In this document: in pieces, positions 26,054 through 34,191 of the stretch
Layout of the letters: each line of letters begins with the position of its first letter
How positions within the stretch are numbered: the first letter of the stretch is position 1
Assembly: GCA_021778015.1 (NCBI GenBank)
Contig: JAJYCX010000001.1
Span: forward strand, 1 to 64,000
Length of the DNA stretch: 64,000 nt
Source: Pseudomonadota bacterium
GTDB lineage: Bacteria > Pseudomonadota > Gammaproteobacteria > UBA1113
Direction: 5' to 3'
The notes under the pieces: generated by a model
The model's database searches: none
The model's input: only the letters and a program-made list of their open reading frames with translations
Told to the model about the DNA's origin: nothing
Position numbers and translations under genes: made by a program

Positions 26054-27277
26054 CTATTTTGCAGACTTTTGGGTGCGTTGCGCCACTTTCCACGCTATTA
26101 GAGCCAATAGCGCTATGCTAACTTGAGTCGCAGCCAAGGGCAATTGTGTCTTTTCATGCAACAGCGCTATGAAAGCACTGATTAAAGCGCCGCTAGAAAT
26201 TTGTAAGGTTCCATAAACCGCACCGGCGGAACCCGCTATATGACCAAAGGACTCTAAGGCCCCTGCACTGGCATTTTGAAAGGTTAAGCCCGCGCCCATA
26301 CAAAATAAAGCCATGGGCAGTACGATAACCGCTATATTCAACACGCCAAAGCAGCCTATAATCAACATAATGGCGGCACCCGCAATCATCCCGCTCACAC
26401 CGGCAAATAACATTTTGGGAATACCATAACGAATCACACAATGACTGTTAATCATGCCGCTGCTAAAAATACCGATGGCGTTTAACAATGCCAACCAACC
26501 AAATTGTATCGGCGATACATGCAATGTACTTTGTAATAAAAAGGGTGAGGCAGTTATATAAGCAATAATGCCGCTATAAGCGATAGCACCACAAAAAGCA
26601 TTGCCCATAAAAACGGGATTCCTAAATAATTGCCCATAATTATGCACTAAGCCTTTAAAACGAATGGCGGATGGATCAGGGTTTTGATGCGTTTCAGGCA
26701 AAGCGTACCATAACATCACCAATACACTGCTGGCATATACAAACATAACCAAAAAGCTCACTCGCCAAGAAGTATAATTTTGAATATAGCCACCTATAGT
26801 AGGCGCAACCGCTACTATAAACGAAGATGCCATACCCATCTGCCCCGCTAAACGCGACAAATAATGCCCTGAAACCAAATCTCGAAGCAGCGAACGGCCT
26901 ACTGAATTACAAACGCCAGCACCCAAACCTTGTAATAGGCGCCCTGCAATTAAAACATGGATATTAGGTGCCACACAGCAAACTATACCGCCAACAACCG
27001 TTAGACTAACACCCGTTAACAACGGCCGCCTACGCCCTACTGCATCCGACCACGGACCATAAAATAATTGCGATATGCCTAGTCCAAAAAGAAAAACAGC
27101 TATCGTTATTTGTACTGTGGAATGACTTGCCTTAAAAGCATGGCTGATAGCCGGTAAAGACGGTAAATAGAGATCGACAGAAAGCTGCCCTATAGTGGCA
27201 AACATGAACAAAAGGAGGAATAAACGCCAGGGCACTTTGCCTGTTGCGTTAATTTCTTGTATATTATGAGTTCGCAT
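26054..27277 (-). CDS. MFS drug exporter, Bcr/CflA family
   Basis: The 407-residue inner-membrane protein has about twelve hydrophobic segments. DLYLPSLPAI near residue 36 and FLFGLGISQLFYGPWSDAVGRRRPLL (the MFS loop 2-3 signature) are hallmarks of the Bcr/CflA proton-linked exporters. GRLLQGLGAGVCNSVGRSLLRD, in helix 4, is also typical. Substrates in the family include bicyclomycin, chloramphenicol and sulphonamides; the substrate here cannot be read from sequence. It is transcribed divergently from mscS, 59 bases apart. Confidence 0.85.
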   Translation of the reverse strand: MRTHNIQEINATGKVPWRLFLLLFMFATIGQLSVDLYLPSLPAISHAFKASHSTVQITIAVFLFGLGISQLFYGPWSDAVGRRRPLLTGVSLTVVGGIVCCVAPNIHVLIAGRLLQGLGAGVCNSVGRSLLRDLVSGHYLSRLAGQMGMASSFIVAVAPTIGGYIQNYTSWRVSFLVMFVYASSVLVMLWYALPETHQNPDPSAIRFKGLVHNYGQLFRNPVFMGNAFCGAIAYSGIIAYITASPFLLQSTLHVSPIQFGWLALLNAIGIFSSGMINSHCVIRYGIPKMLFAGVSGMIAGAAIMLIIGCFGVLNIAVIVLPMALFCMGAGLTFQNASAGALESFGHIAGSAGAVYGTLQISSGALISAFIALLHEKTQLPLAATQVSIALLALIAWKVAQRTQKSAK

Positions 27278-27336
27278 GATCTATCTCTTCTCTTATAGGT
27301 CGATTGTAGCACGAAATTATCGTTAATGGAGGCATT

Positions 27337-28203
27337 TTGACCAAAATAATACTAGCGCAATCCTTATGGGATAAATTTATATCCAGCGTTTTGCCCTTCT
27401 TGCCGCAACTTATCACGGCACTACTTATAGTGGCCATAGGTCTACCTGTAGCGCGCTATTTACAAAAAAAATGTATTAAAAAGATACAGGGTAATGGCGA
27501 TCCCACTTTAAAACGCTTTTTGATCAACCTTATTTATATACTCACCGTGGTGTTTATCGGTATCAGTGCCTTAACTACCGTCGGCATTGCCTCCGTCTCG
27601 TTGTTAACCGTACTCGGCGCAGCAAGCTTGGCCATAGGCCTTGCTCTGAAGGATTTTCTATCCAACATCGCCGCCGGATTTGTGCTGATTTTTTTACGGC
27701 CCTTCAAAGTTGGGGATTATATCGGTGTGCAAAGTGCCGCTGGCACCGTGACTGAAATCAATTTATTTATGACCGTGTTAAATACACTGGGTAATGAGAC
27801 CTTATTCATCCCCAATAACCAGCTCGTCACCAATTCCATCACCAATTTCACACACAATAACGTGCGTCGTTTAGATATCAATGTAGGCATAGATTATGGT
27901 GCTGACATTAAAAAAGTACGTGAAATTTTATTGCAAGAGATGACCGCACACGAACAGACCCAAAATGATCCACCGCCTATAGTAGTGGTACAAAACCTAG
28001 GTGACAATTCCATACAACTCATCGCGCGTTTGTGGGTGGAAAAAGATTATTATACGCAAATCAAATATGACCTATTGGAACGCTTTAAAATAAGCCTAGA
28101 TGCAGCCAATATTACTATCCCCTTCCCGCAATTAACGGTGCATTTATCTAAAAATGAGAATGAATATTCTCCCAAAATAAATGAATCGAGCCGCGACCGT
28201 TAG
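27337..28203 (+). CDS. mscS: Small-conductance mechanosensitive channel
   Basis: MscS opens under membrane tension to release solutes on osmotic downshock. I start at the TTG at 27337 because TGGAGG lies five bases before it. The 288 residues have three membrane segments. The third is the pore helix GAASLAIGLALKDFLSNIAAG, rich in Gly and Ala, followed by FLRPFKVGDYI. A cytoplasmic beta domain with ETLFIPNNQLV follows. The last four residues and the stop lie inside a 24-base dispersed repeat, so the end may have been reshaped by it. Confidence 0.92.
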   Translation: MTKIILAQSLWDKFISSVLPFLPQLITALLIVAIGLPVARYLQKKCIKKIQGNGDPTLKRFLINLIYILTVVFIGISALTTVGIASVSLLTVLGAASLAIGLALKDFLSNIAAGFVLIFLRPFKVGDYIGVQSAAGTVTEINLFMTVLNTLGNETLFIPNNQLVTNSITNFTHNNVRRLDINVGIDYGADIKKVREILLQEMTAHEQTQNDPPPIVVVQNLGDNSIQLIARLWVEKDYYTQIKYDLLERFKISLDAANITIPFPQLTVHLSKNENEYSPKINESSRDR

Positions 28204-28211
28204 GGAGCGGA
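28188..28211 (+). repeat. 24-base REP-like repeat, copy 2
   Basis: GAGCCGCGACCGTTAGGGAGC plus GGA overlaps the mscS stop codon: SRDR and TAG are read from it. It matches copies at 1395-1418 and 45998-46019. Confidence 0.65.
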
Positions 28212-28288
28212 TATTAAAGGGTACTTTAATGTACTGAATATGCGCCTTTATTTTAATAAGGCGCGAACGATTAAAGATGAGGAAAAAA

Positions 28289-29116
28289 ATGAAAAAGAAT
28301 AAGGATATAACGCTGGATGCCAATGCCGAATGTTACAATGGGGAATTATTTCAACCGGCTTTCTTAGACCAAGATTTTTTATTAGCCAGTGAATGCAGAC
28401 CACTACGCTTACAAATGGAATTATTAAAACCTGAAGTGTATCTCGCTAAGGCTGGCGTGCATTCCACGGTAATGGTCATCGGCAGTGCGCGTATTGCCGA
28501 ACCGGCTAAAGTAGAACAAGAGTTAGCAGAACTTAAAAAAAATCATCCAGAGGATAAAGCAGCCATTAAAATAGCTGAAAATAAATTAAAATATAGTCAC
28601 TATTATCATGAAGCTGAAAAATTGGCTTTTTTGGTTACGCAATATAGAGGAAAAGGCGAGATAGATCGCTTGCACATCGTCACCGGCGGTGGACCTAGTT
28701 ATATGGAAGCGGCCAATCGTGGCGCGCAACGTGCGGGCGGCCCCAGCGTAGCTTTAGGGGTGGCTTTACCACACGAACACGGCCCCAATCGTTATATCAC
28801 CCCCGAACTCACTTTTAAATTTCATTATTTTGCCATGCGTAAAATGCATTTTTTAATACGTGCCAAAGCCATGGCGGTTTTTCCCGGTGGTTTTGGTACT
28901 TTAGACGAATTGGTTGAAGCCTTAACCTTAATGCAAACTGGAAAAATGGAACCCTTCCCCATTTTAATTTTCGCACGCTCCTTCTGGGAAAAATTAATTA
29001 ATTTTGATTGGTTAGTGGAAACTGGTGTAATAGCCGCTAGTGATTTAAAATTATTTCAGTACGTAGAAACTGCAGAAGAAGCCTGGCAAGCGATTGTGGA
29101 TTTTTATAAGTTATAG
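28289..29116 (+). CDS. LOG-family protein (TIGR00730-like nucleosidase)
   Basis: I use the ATG at 28289 because GAGG sits at the right distance before it; an ATG at 28277 has none. The 275 residues contain VTGGGPSYMEAANRGA and PGGFGTLDELVEALTL, the two signatures of LOG-family proteins. Members hydrolyse nucleoside monophosphates and were once labelled lysine decarboxylases. The insert between the first strand and the GGGP motif (about 45 residues, Lys/Glu-rich) is longer than in short family members. No partner gene is adjacent. Confidence 0.85.
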   Translation: MKKNKDITLDANAECYNGELFQPAFLDQDFLLASECRPLRLQMELLKPEVYLAKAGVHSTVMVIGSARIAEPAKVEQELAELKKNHPEDKAAIKIAENKLKYSHYYHEAEKLAFLVTQYRGKGEIDRLHIVTGGGPSYMEAANRGAQRAGGPSVALGVALPHEHGPNRYITPELTFKFHYFAMRKMHFLIRAKAMAVFPGGFGTLDELVEALTLMQTGKMEPFPILIFARSFWEKLINFDWLVETGVIAASDLKLFQYVETAEEAWQAIVDFYKL

Positions 29117-29170
29117 CCATTACACTTCAAGGTGCGAATTTAATATTGAAAGCAATCACACACCAGAACG

Positions 29171-29271
29171 TTGTCATCCTCGACCAGGCCGCGAGGCCGC
29201 AGTCGGGGATCCAGAAAAACTTGATTTGAAACTGGATCCCCGATCGGAGCCTGTACTCCGTACTCCGGGTC
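29171..29271. repeat. Palindromic repeat, family A, copy 5 (inverted variant)
   Basis: TTGTCATCCTCGACC leads into the G/C block CAGGCCGCGAGGCCGCAGTC. GGGGATCCAG and CTGGATCCCC form the inner arms. The right end is diverged, with GATCGGAGCCTGTACTCC as in the partial copy at 14.5 kb. It lies in the 326-base gap after the LOG gene. A hairpin at 29392-29430 is the only other feature there. Confidence 0.8.
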
Positions 29272-29391
29272 AGTGGAATAAACGAATCCACATCGATGGC
29301 ACCGTTATATCTAATTAAAAGGATGTATGTTTTCTAACAAAGTAAGACACGGCTGGATCCAGCACCCGATAATAACCATTTTCATCCTGAT

Positions 29392-29430
29392 AAATCATAT
29401 CCAATTACGGTTGCGATAACTATATGATTT
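29392..29430 (-). terminator. Hairpin at the end of the pil-sixA-E1 block
   Basis: AAATCATAT (29392-29400) pairs exactly with ATATGATTT (29422-29430). It sits 12 bases after the E1 stop codon. The stem is A/T-rich and no T run follows, so its strength as a terminator is doubtful. Confidence 0.35.
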
Positions 29431-29442
29431 ATATGAAAAAAA

Positions 29443-31644
29443 TCAGCACAAACTCTTCAACGCCACCACTATATCCTCGCAACTGGGCAGTACCGCTTCC
29501 CAGGCTTTGCCCAGGGGAATAAACGAATCTGCGCCGACAACGCGCTTGGTAGGTGGCATAGGGTTGCAGTTTTCATAAAGCAACGTAAATATGGCTTCGC
29601 TGATACTGCCTGTTTTTCTGGATTCATCGACGATTAAAATGGCTTTAGCATTTTTTACTTGTTGCAGAATGGCTTCTGTAGGTAATGGTGCTAACCAACG
29701 TATGTCCACCACTTTAACCTGAATACCCTGCTCTTCTTCTAATTTGCGCGCGGCTTGCAGAGATAAATAAAAACCATTACCGTAACTTAAAATAACGATA
29801 GGGCTATCCTTGGGACCTCTCACCCCCACCTCACCCCAGGTAATTTTTTCGTTTGGTGATGGATAATCGCATAACCATAAATTATCGCCTGATGCATATA
29901 GATCTTTAGTCATGTATAACGCTATAGGCTCTAAAAATACCACCACGCGTTGCTCTATTAAGGCTTTGTCTATAACCGTGCGTAACATTTTGGCCGCATC
30001 GCTGCCATTGGATGGACAAGCTATCAACACGCCAGGAATATCTCGTATGGCTGCAAATGAATTGTCGTTATGAAAATGGCCGCCGAAACCTTTTTGATAC
30101 GCCAAGCCCGCAATACGAATGATCAGTGGATTAGTATACTGGCCATTCGAGAAAAAGGACAAGGTTGCCGCCTCGCCGCGCAATTGATCGATGGCATTGT
30201 GTAGATAAGCTAGAAATTGAATTTCGGGTATAGGTAAAAAGCCATTTTGCGCCAAGCCTATGGCTAAACCCAGAATAGTTTGCTCATCTAATAAAGTGTC
30301 AAACACGCGACGCTGACCAAAACGCTCTAATAAGCCGGGCGTAACTCTATACACTCCACCCTTTTTAGCCACGTCTTCGCCGAATACTACAATACTGTCT
30401 ACGCTCAACATTGCATCGATCAGCGCGAAATTAATGCATTGTGATAAATTGCGTTTCAAGAATAATTGCGAGTATAAATCGCCGAATACGGCTTTACGTT
30501 GCTCTTCAGTCACTGTTTTGATTGCCCATTGCTTGCGTGCAGGTGGAATAAGCGACGCCATAATTTCAGTTTGAGTGGTTAATTTAGGACGCAATACAGC
30601 TTGCTGGGCCTTTTCTGTAACCACATTGCGCCAATGTTCATACCTAGCAATAATGGCGTCGCTGGTCATTAACCCATTGGCGATGATTTCTCTCGCCGCA
30701 TGCAACAAAGGATCGTTGTGTTCGCGCAAGCTTATTTCAGCTTCTGTTTGGTATTGTGTTTCTATGTCTGAGCCCGCATGACCTAATAATCGCACCGTTT
30801 TTAAATGCAAAAATACTGGCTTTTTTTGTAGCCGTGCAATATTCGCAGCCAAAACACTTTTGGCATAAACATCGATAGGATTCAAACCATCAGCTAGGAT
30901 ATAGTGCACATCTGCAGAATGACTCATGCTGTCCACTATCCAGCGTTTAGGCGTAGGCACGGAAATGCCTATACCATTGTCTTCACAAACAAACACCAAG
31001 GGCAACGGGTAATGCGTATGCGCAATCCAGGCAGCAGTATTCAACGCTCCTTGTGCCGTAGAATGGTTAAACGAAGCATCCCCAAAACTGCATACGACTA
31101 CACTGTCGTATAAAAAAGTGCTGTTCAGCTTTAATTCCTTAGCGCGAGTCAAAGAAAAAGCCGTGCCTACAGCCTTAGGTAAATGCGAGGCGATGGTACT
31201 GGTTTGTGGCGGCACACACAAAGGCACGCTGCCCCATACTTTGTGGCGTCCGCCCGCAATAGGATCTTCTTTGGAAGCAACTAAAGACAATAAGGTATCG
31301 TAAATCATGTCGATTTCAGGCAAGTATCTGGCGCGCTCTATCATAAAAGCACCGCTGCGATAATGTAAAAAAGCGGGATCAGTATGACGAAAGGCGGCTG
31401 CTACCGCGGCATTGGCTTCATGACCACTGCTGCCTATAGTATAAAAACCTTGTTGCTTTTCTTTTAAGTCGCGCGCGATAAAATCCAAATGACGGCTTAT
31501 CATCATGGAATCAAATATGTTTAAAAGCGCTTGTGGCGTTAAGACGGCTGTTGCTAATGAGGTGTCTGACAAGGCAGTGGGGAAATCATGCGCACGGACT
31601 TTATTGCTGAAATTTTCATCTACAATTTGCGTACGATCAAGCAT
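29443..31644 (-). CDS. Fused alpha/beta 2-oxoacid dehydrogenase E1
   Basis: The 733-residue protein joins two subunits that are separate in many bacteria. The alpha part (about 35-370) has GHEANAAVAAAF and the thiamine-diphosphate motif GDASFNHSTAQGALN...EDNGIGIS. The beta part (about 390-733) starts FALIDAMLSVDSIVVFGEDV and has FDTLLDEQTILGLAIGLA, PSNGSDAA and VDESRKTGS. Fused forms of this kind act on branched-chain 2-oxoacids or related substrates, passing acyl groups to an E2. No E2 or E3 gene is nearby. Its start overlaps the sixA end by eight bases, so it is probably read with sixA and the pilus genes. Confidence 0.85.
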   Translation of the reverse strand: MLDRTQIVDENFSNKVRAHDFPTALSDTSLATAVLTPQALLNIFDSMMISRHLDFIARDLKEKQQGFYTIGSSGHEANAAVAAAFRHTDPAFLHYRSGAFMIERARYLPEIDMIYDTLLSLVASKEDPIAGGRHKVWGSVPLCVPPQTSTIASHLPKAVGTAFSLTRAKELKLNSTFLYDSVVVCSFGDASFNHSTAQGALNTAAWIAHTHYPLPLVFVCEDNGIGISVPTPKRWIVDSMSHSADVHYILADGLNPIDVYAKSVLAANIARLQKKPVFLHLKTVRLLGHAGSDIETQYQTEAEISLREHNDPLLHAAREIIANGLMTSDAIIARYEHWRNVVTEKAQQAVLRPKLTTQTEIMASLIPPARKQWAIKTVTEEQRKAVFGDLYSQLFLKRNLSQCINFALIDAMLSVDSIVVFGEDVAKKGGVYRVTPGLLERFGQRRVFDTLLDEQTILGLAIGLAQNGFLPIPEIQFLAYLHNAIDQLRGEAATLSFFSNGQYTNPLIIRIAGLAYQKGFGGHFHNDNSFAAIRDIPGVLIACPSNGSDAAKMLRTVIDKALIEQRVVVFLEPIALYMTKDLYASGDNLWLCDYPSPNEKITWGEVGVRGPKDSPIVILSYGNGFYLSLQAARKLEEEQGIQVKVVDIRWLAPLPTEAILQQVKNAKAILIVDESRKTGSISEAIFTLLYENCNPMPPTKRVVGADSFIPLGKAWEAVLPSCEDIVVALKSLC

Positions 31645-32113
31645 AAGTAATTAATTGTCCTTTAGCAGGTGTAATATCAGACCAATGCAATAAAGGAAAG
31701 GAAATGGCGTATAATTCGCTGACATCTAAATTGCTGCCTTGCACTTGCGGGCATAAAGTCTGCGCGACAACGCTTAAGCCCGGATTATGGCCTATCAGTA
31801 ATACCGTATGCCAGGTATCATCAAAACGTTTAATAACCTGGAAGATAGTTTCTTCCGATGCGTTGTATAAGGGGTCTTCTAATATAATTCTATCGACGGG
31901 ATAATGGATTACCTCGGCCACAGCAATGGCACTAGATGACGTTCTGAGTGCAGGGCTACTGACGATGGCATTACACTCAACATTGTATTGCTGCAACATT
32001 AAACCGCGGGCTTTACATTGTTCCACGCCCGCTTCGGTCAAGGGTCTATCGAAATCACGCAACGCCGTCCCTGCTTCGCCGTGACGCATTAATAGGACTG
32101 TTTTTTGCATCAA
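31637..32113 (-). CDS. sixA: Phosphohistidine phosphatase SixA
   Basis: SixA removes phosphate from histidine in phosphorelay or phosphotransferase proteins. The 158-residue protein has the RHGE catalytic motif at 10-13, LTEAGVEQCKARG, SSPALRTSSSA and LLIGHNPGLS with the second catalytic His. It starts three bases after the pilP stop and overlaps the E1 gene. Placement between pilus and metabolic genes is unusual; whether the link is functional is unknown. Confidence 0.88.
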   Translation of the reverse strand: MMQKTVLLMRHGEAGTALRDFDRPLTEAGVEQCKARGLMLQQYNVECNAIVSSPALRTSSSAIAVAEVIHYPVDRIILEDPLYNASEETIFQVIKRFDDTWHTVLLIGHNPGLSVVAQTLCPQVQGSNLDVSELYAISFPLLHWSDITPAKGQLITYA

Positions 32114-32116
32114 AAA

Positions 32117-32944
32117 TTACCCGCCGCTATTCGAACTATCCGCATTCGAACTATCCGCATTCGAGCCATCTGTATTCGAACCATCTCCATTATTGCTATC
32201 ATCCGATGTTTGCTCAACTACCGTCGCTACCGTCAAGGTACGGCGTTCACCATCTTTATACAAGACTATACCATTATCATTAATTGTGCTCACTACAGAA
32301 TCATCGGGTAGATGTGAACCCACTTTAACGGTAGCGTATTGTCCTCGTAAATTTAACACGGCACTCCACACGCCATTCTTTTTCCCTACGTAAACCAAAG
32401 ACACGCCGCTTAAAGATTTATCGACATCGCTAGGGCCTTGCTGTCCAGGTAATAGTATCCCTAATTTAGTGGCTTGTTGTTCGGACTTGGCCGTTTCCAA
32501 TTGTGTTTTAATCAAGCTAGATTGCGAGGTAGCAACTTTGTTTTGCATTTCCATCAATTGATATTGATTCACCAATTGTAGATATTGCTGTTGCACCTGA
32601 CGACGCTCTTCTAATAGGTTTAGCTCTTCCGGAGTCAATTCACGTTTAGGCATTTCCACCACTTGTGGTACCGCATTGACTGCCGAGGAGGTGTTGACCG
32701 TACTGGCGGCAACACCAGCCGTGCTATTGGCATTCACCGCCAAATCAGAAGCGGCATTATTATTAGCGGCGGGCGGAGCTTGCTGTGGCTTAGCTGCGGT
32801 TACCGGTGCTTTTTTGACGGGTGCAGGTGCAGGACTAGTGCCCGCAAAAAAGACCCTATACACCATGTAGCCAATAATGATAAAGATGATGATGGTTGCA
32901 ATCAACACCCCTTTCTGCTTGGGCTCCATATCTGACCATGCCAT
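32117..32944 (-). CDS. pilP: Type IVb pilus protein PilP (R64 type)
   Basis: The 275-residue protein has one membrane segment near the N terminus (about 14-33), an Ala/Pro-rich linker, a helical part with LEERRQVQQQYLQLVNQYQ, and a C-terminal domain with VDKSLSGVSLVYVGKKNGVWSAVLNLRGQYATVKVG. This matches PilP of R64-like thin pili, an inner-membrane partner of PilO and the secretin. The last 25 residues are Asn/Ser/Asp repeats encoded by a 15-base tandem repeat. It follows pilO by two bases. Confidence 0.75.
   Translation of the reverse strand: MAWSDMEPKQKGVLIATIIIFIIIGYMVYRVFFAGTSPAPAPVKKAPVTAAKPQQAPPAANNNAASDLAVNANSTAGVAASTVNTSSAVNAVPQVVEMPKRELTPEELNLLEERRQVQQQYLQLVNQYQLMEMQNKVATSQSSLIKTQLETAKSEQQATKLGILLPGQQGPSDVDKSLSGVSLVYVGKKNGVWSAVLNLRGQYATVKVGSHLPDDSVVSTINDNGIVLYKDGERRTLTVATVVEQTSDDSNNGDGSNTDGSNADSSNADSSNSGG
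32129..32188 (-). repeat. 15-base tandem repeat in the pilP 3' end
   Basis: Four units of the type ATTCGAACTATCCGC (plus strand) follow one another in frame and encode a five-residue Asp-Ser/Gly-Ser-Asn-Ala/Thr unit. The first two copies are identical, suggesting recent slippage. Confidence 0.8.
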
Positions 32945-32946
32945 AA

Positions 32947-34191
32947 CTATGCTCCTATTAACTGTATTGTCAGTTGTCCTGATATTAAACCGTTGCTCAC
33001 TGTCATTGTGGCAGTACTCAACACGGCTGGCAATCCTTTTAACACATCCGCTAATACCATTAAACTATCTGGGGATTGGTTTGTAAAGCTAATGTTAATG
33101 GCACTTTGCTGATAGTTGCTGTTCTTGGCTATCGCACCTATCGCCACTGTACTGCCTGGAAACTTAGCATTCAATTCATCATAAAAATTAGCCAATAGAT
33201 CGGGTAATTTATAAATGACCTCGGGCGTAGGTCTAGGGGCAACTTGTATCGTATACGTTAGCACCGCTGTTCCTGTGTTAATACTCATCTGCACATTCGG
33301 ATGATTGCGTTTCCACGCCAATAAAATACCCGCATTACCACCGTCTTTGTTTAAAGATACCGTGGCAGTACTGCCCGCTAAAGCTAAAGATTGTGGCATC
33401 CAACCGGGTATGGTGTAAGCATCACTTAAAGTGCCAATGAGATTCTGTAAAACTGCATCGGGCGCTGGCGTCATCAACGCTTGTTTAAAGGCTGCATAGG
33501 GATCCGGTGGTGGAGGTGGGGGCCCTTCCACTACTGGCGGTGGGGGCGGTGGCGCAGGCTCCGCGAAATACCAGATGATAAGGCCCAGTACAGCTAACAC
33601 AGCTACAATAATGGTTAATTTTTTTAAGGCTATTCCGGTATAGCCCAAGCTGGCAAAAGCTTGTTTCACTGTACCTAAAGCATATTCTTCTTTAGGGGTT
33701 AGTGCTAAAAATACGGAAGATTCTAGGTATTCTAAAGAGCTGACATTTTGCGACGGAAACTGGAACTGTGAACTGCCCTCGCCTATAGGTAAATCGCCAA
33801 ATAGCTTAATTTTATAGGCAGTACTACCCAAAGTCAGCGCCATCAATTCATCCATTATATTGCGCATGTTAACTTCAGTATCTAGAAAAACCGTGCCGCC
33901 ACGAATCACCACCAACGCGACACTGGTTCCACTCGGTAATTCTTCACAATAAATTAAATTATCGGGCTGATCAAAATAATCCCACACCGATTCAGCCAGT
34001 AAATAGCCACTGTCTCTAGAAAAAACAGCCTCTACCCCTTGCTCACGCTGAAAACACTTCACATATTGGCCATTTTCTGTAGCCAATAAATTAATTTCGC
34101 GCTTCATCATGCTAGGCGTGGCCGCAGTCAACAATTCGCGGTAGGTTAAGACAACAAATTCTACGTCATCATAACGGATAATCTGCGTCAT
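32947..34191 (-). CDS. pilO: Type IVb pilus protein PilO2 (R64 type)
   Basis: The 414-residue protein has a soluble N-terminal half (GYLLAESVWDYFDQ, then EELPSGTSVALVVIRGG, LTPKEEYALG), a single membrane helix at about 190-210 (LTIIVAVLAVLGLIIWYFA), a run of prolines (APPPPPP, PPPPPPDPYAAF) and a periplasmic domain. This is the plan of the PilO2 family, which links the inner-membrane assembly platform to the secretin. The gene starts directly after the pilN stop. Confidence 0.78.
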   Translation of the reverse strand: MTQIIRYDDVEFVVLTYRELLTAATPSMMKREINLLATENGQYVKCFQREQGVEAVFSRDSGYLLAESVWDYFDQPDNLIYCEELPSGTSVALVVIRGGTVFLDTEVNMRNIMDELMALTLGSTAYKIKLFGDLPIGEGSSQFQFPSQNVSSLEYLESSVFLALTPKEEYALGTVKQAFASLGYTGIALKKLTIIVAVLAVLGLIIWYFAEPAPPPPPPVVEGPPPPPPDPYAAFKQALMTPAPDAVLQNLIGTLSDAYTIPGWMPQSLALAGSTATVSLNKDGGNAGILLAWKRNHPNVQMSINTGTAVLTYTIQVAPRPTPEVIYKLPDLLANFYDELNAKFPGSTVAIGAIAKNSNYQQSAINISFTNQSPDSLMVLADVLKGLPAVLSTATMTVSNGLISGQLTIQLIGA

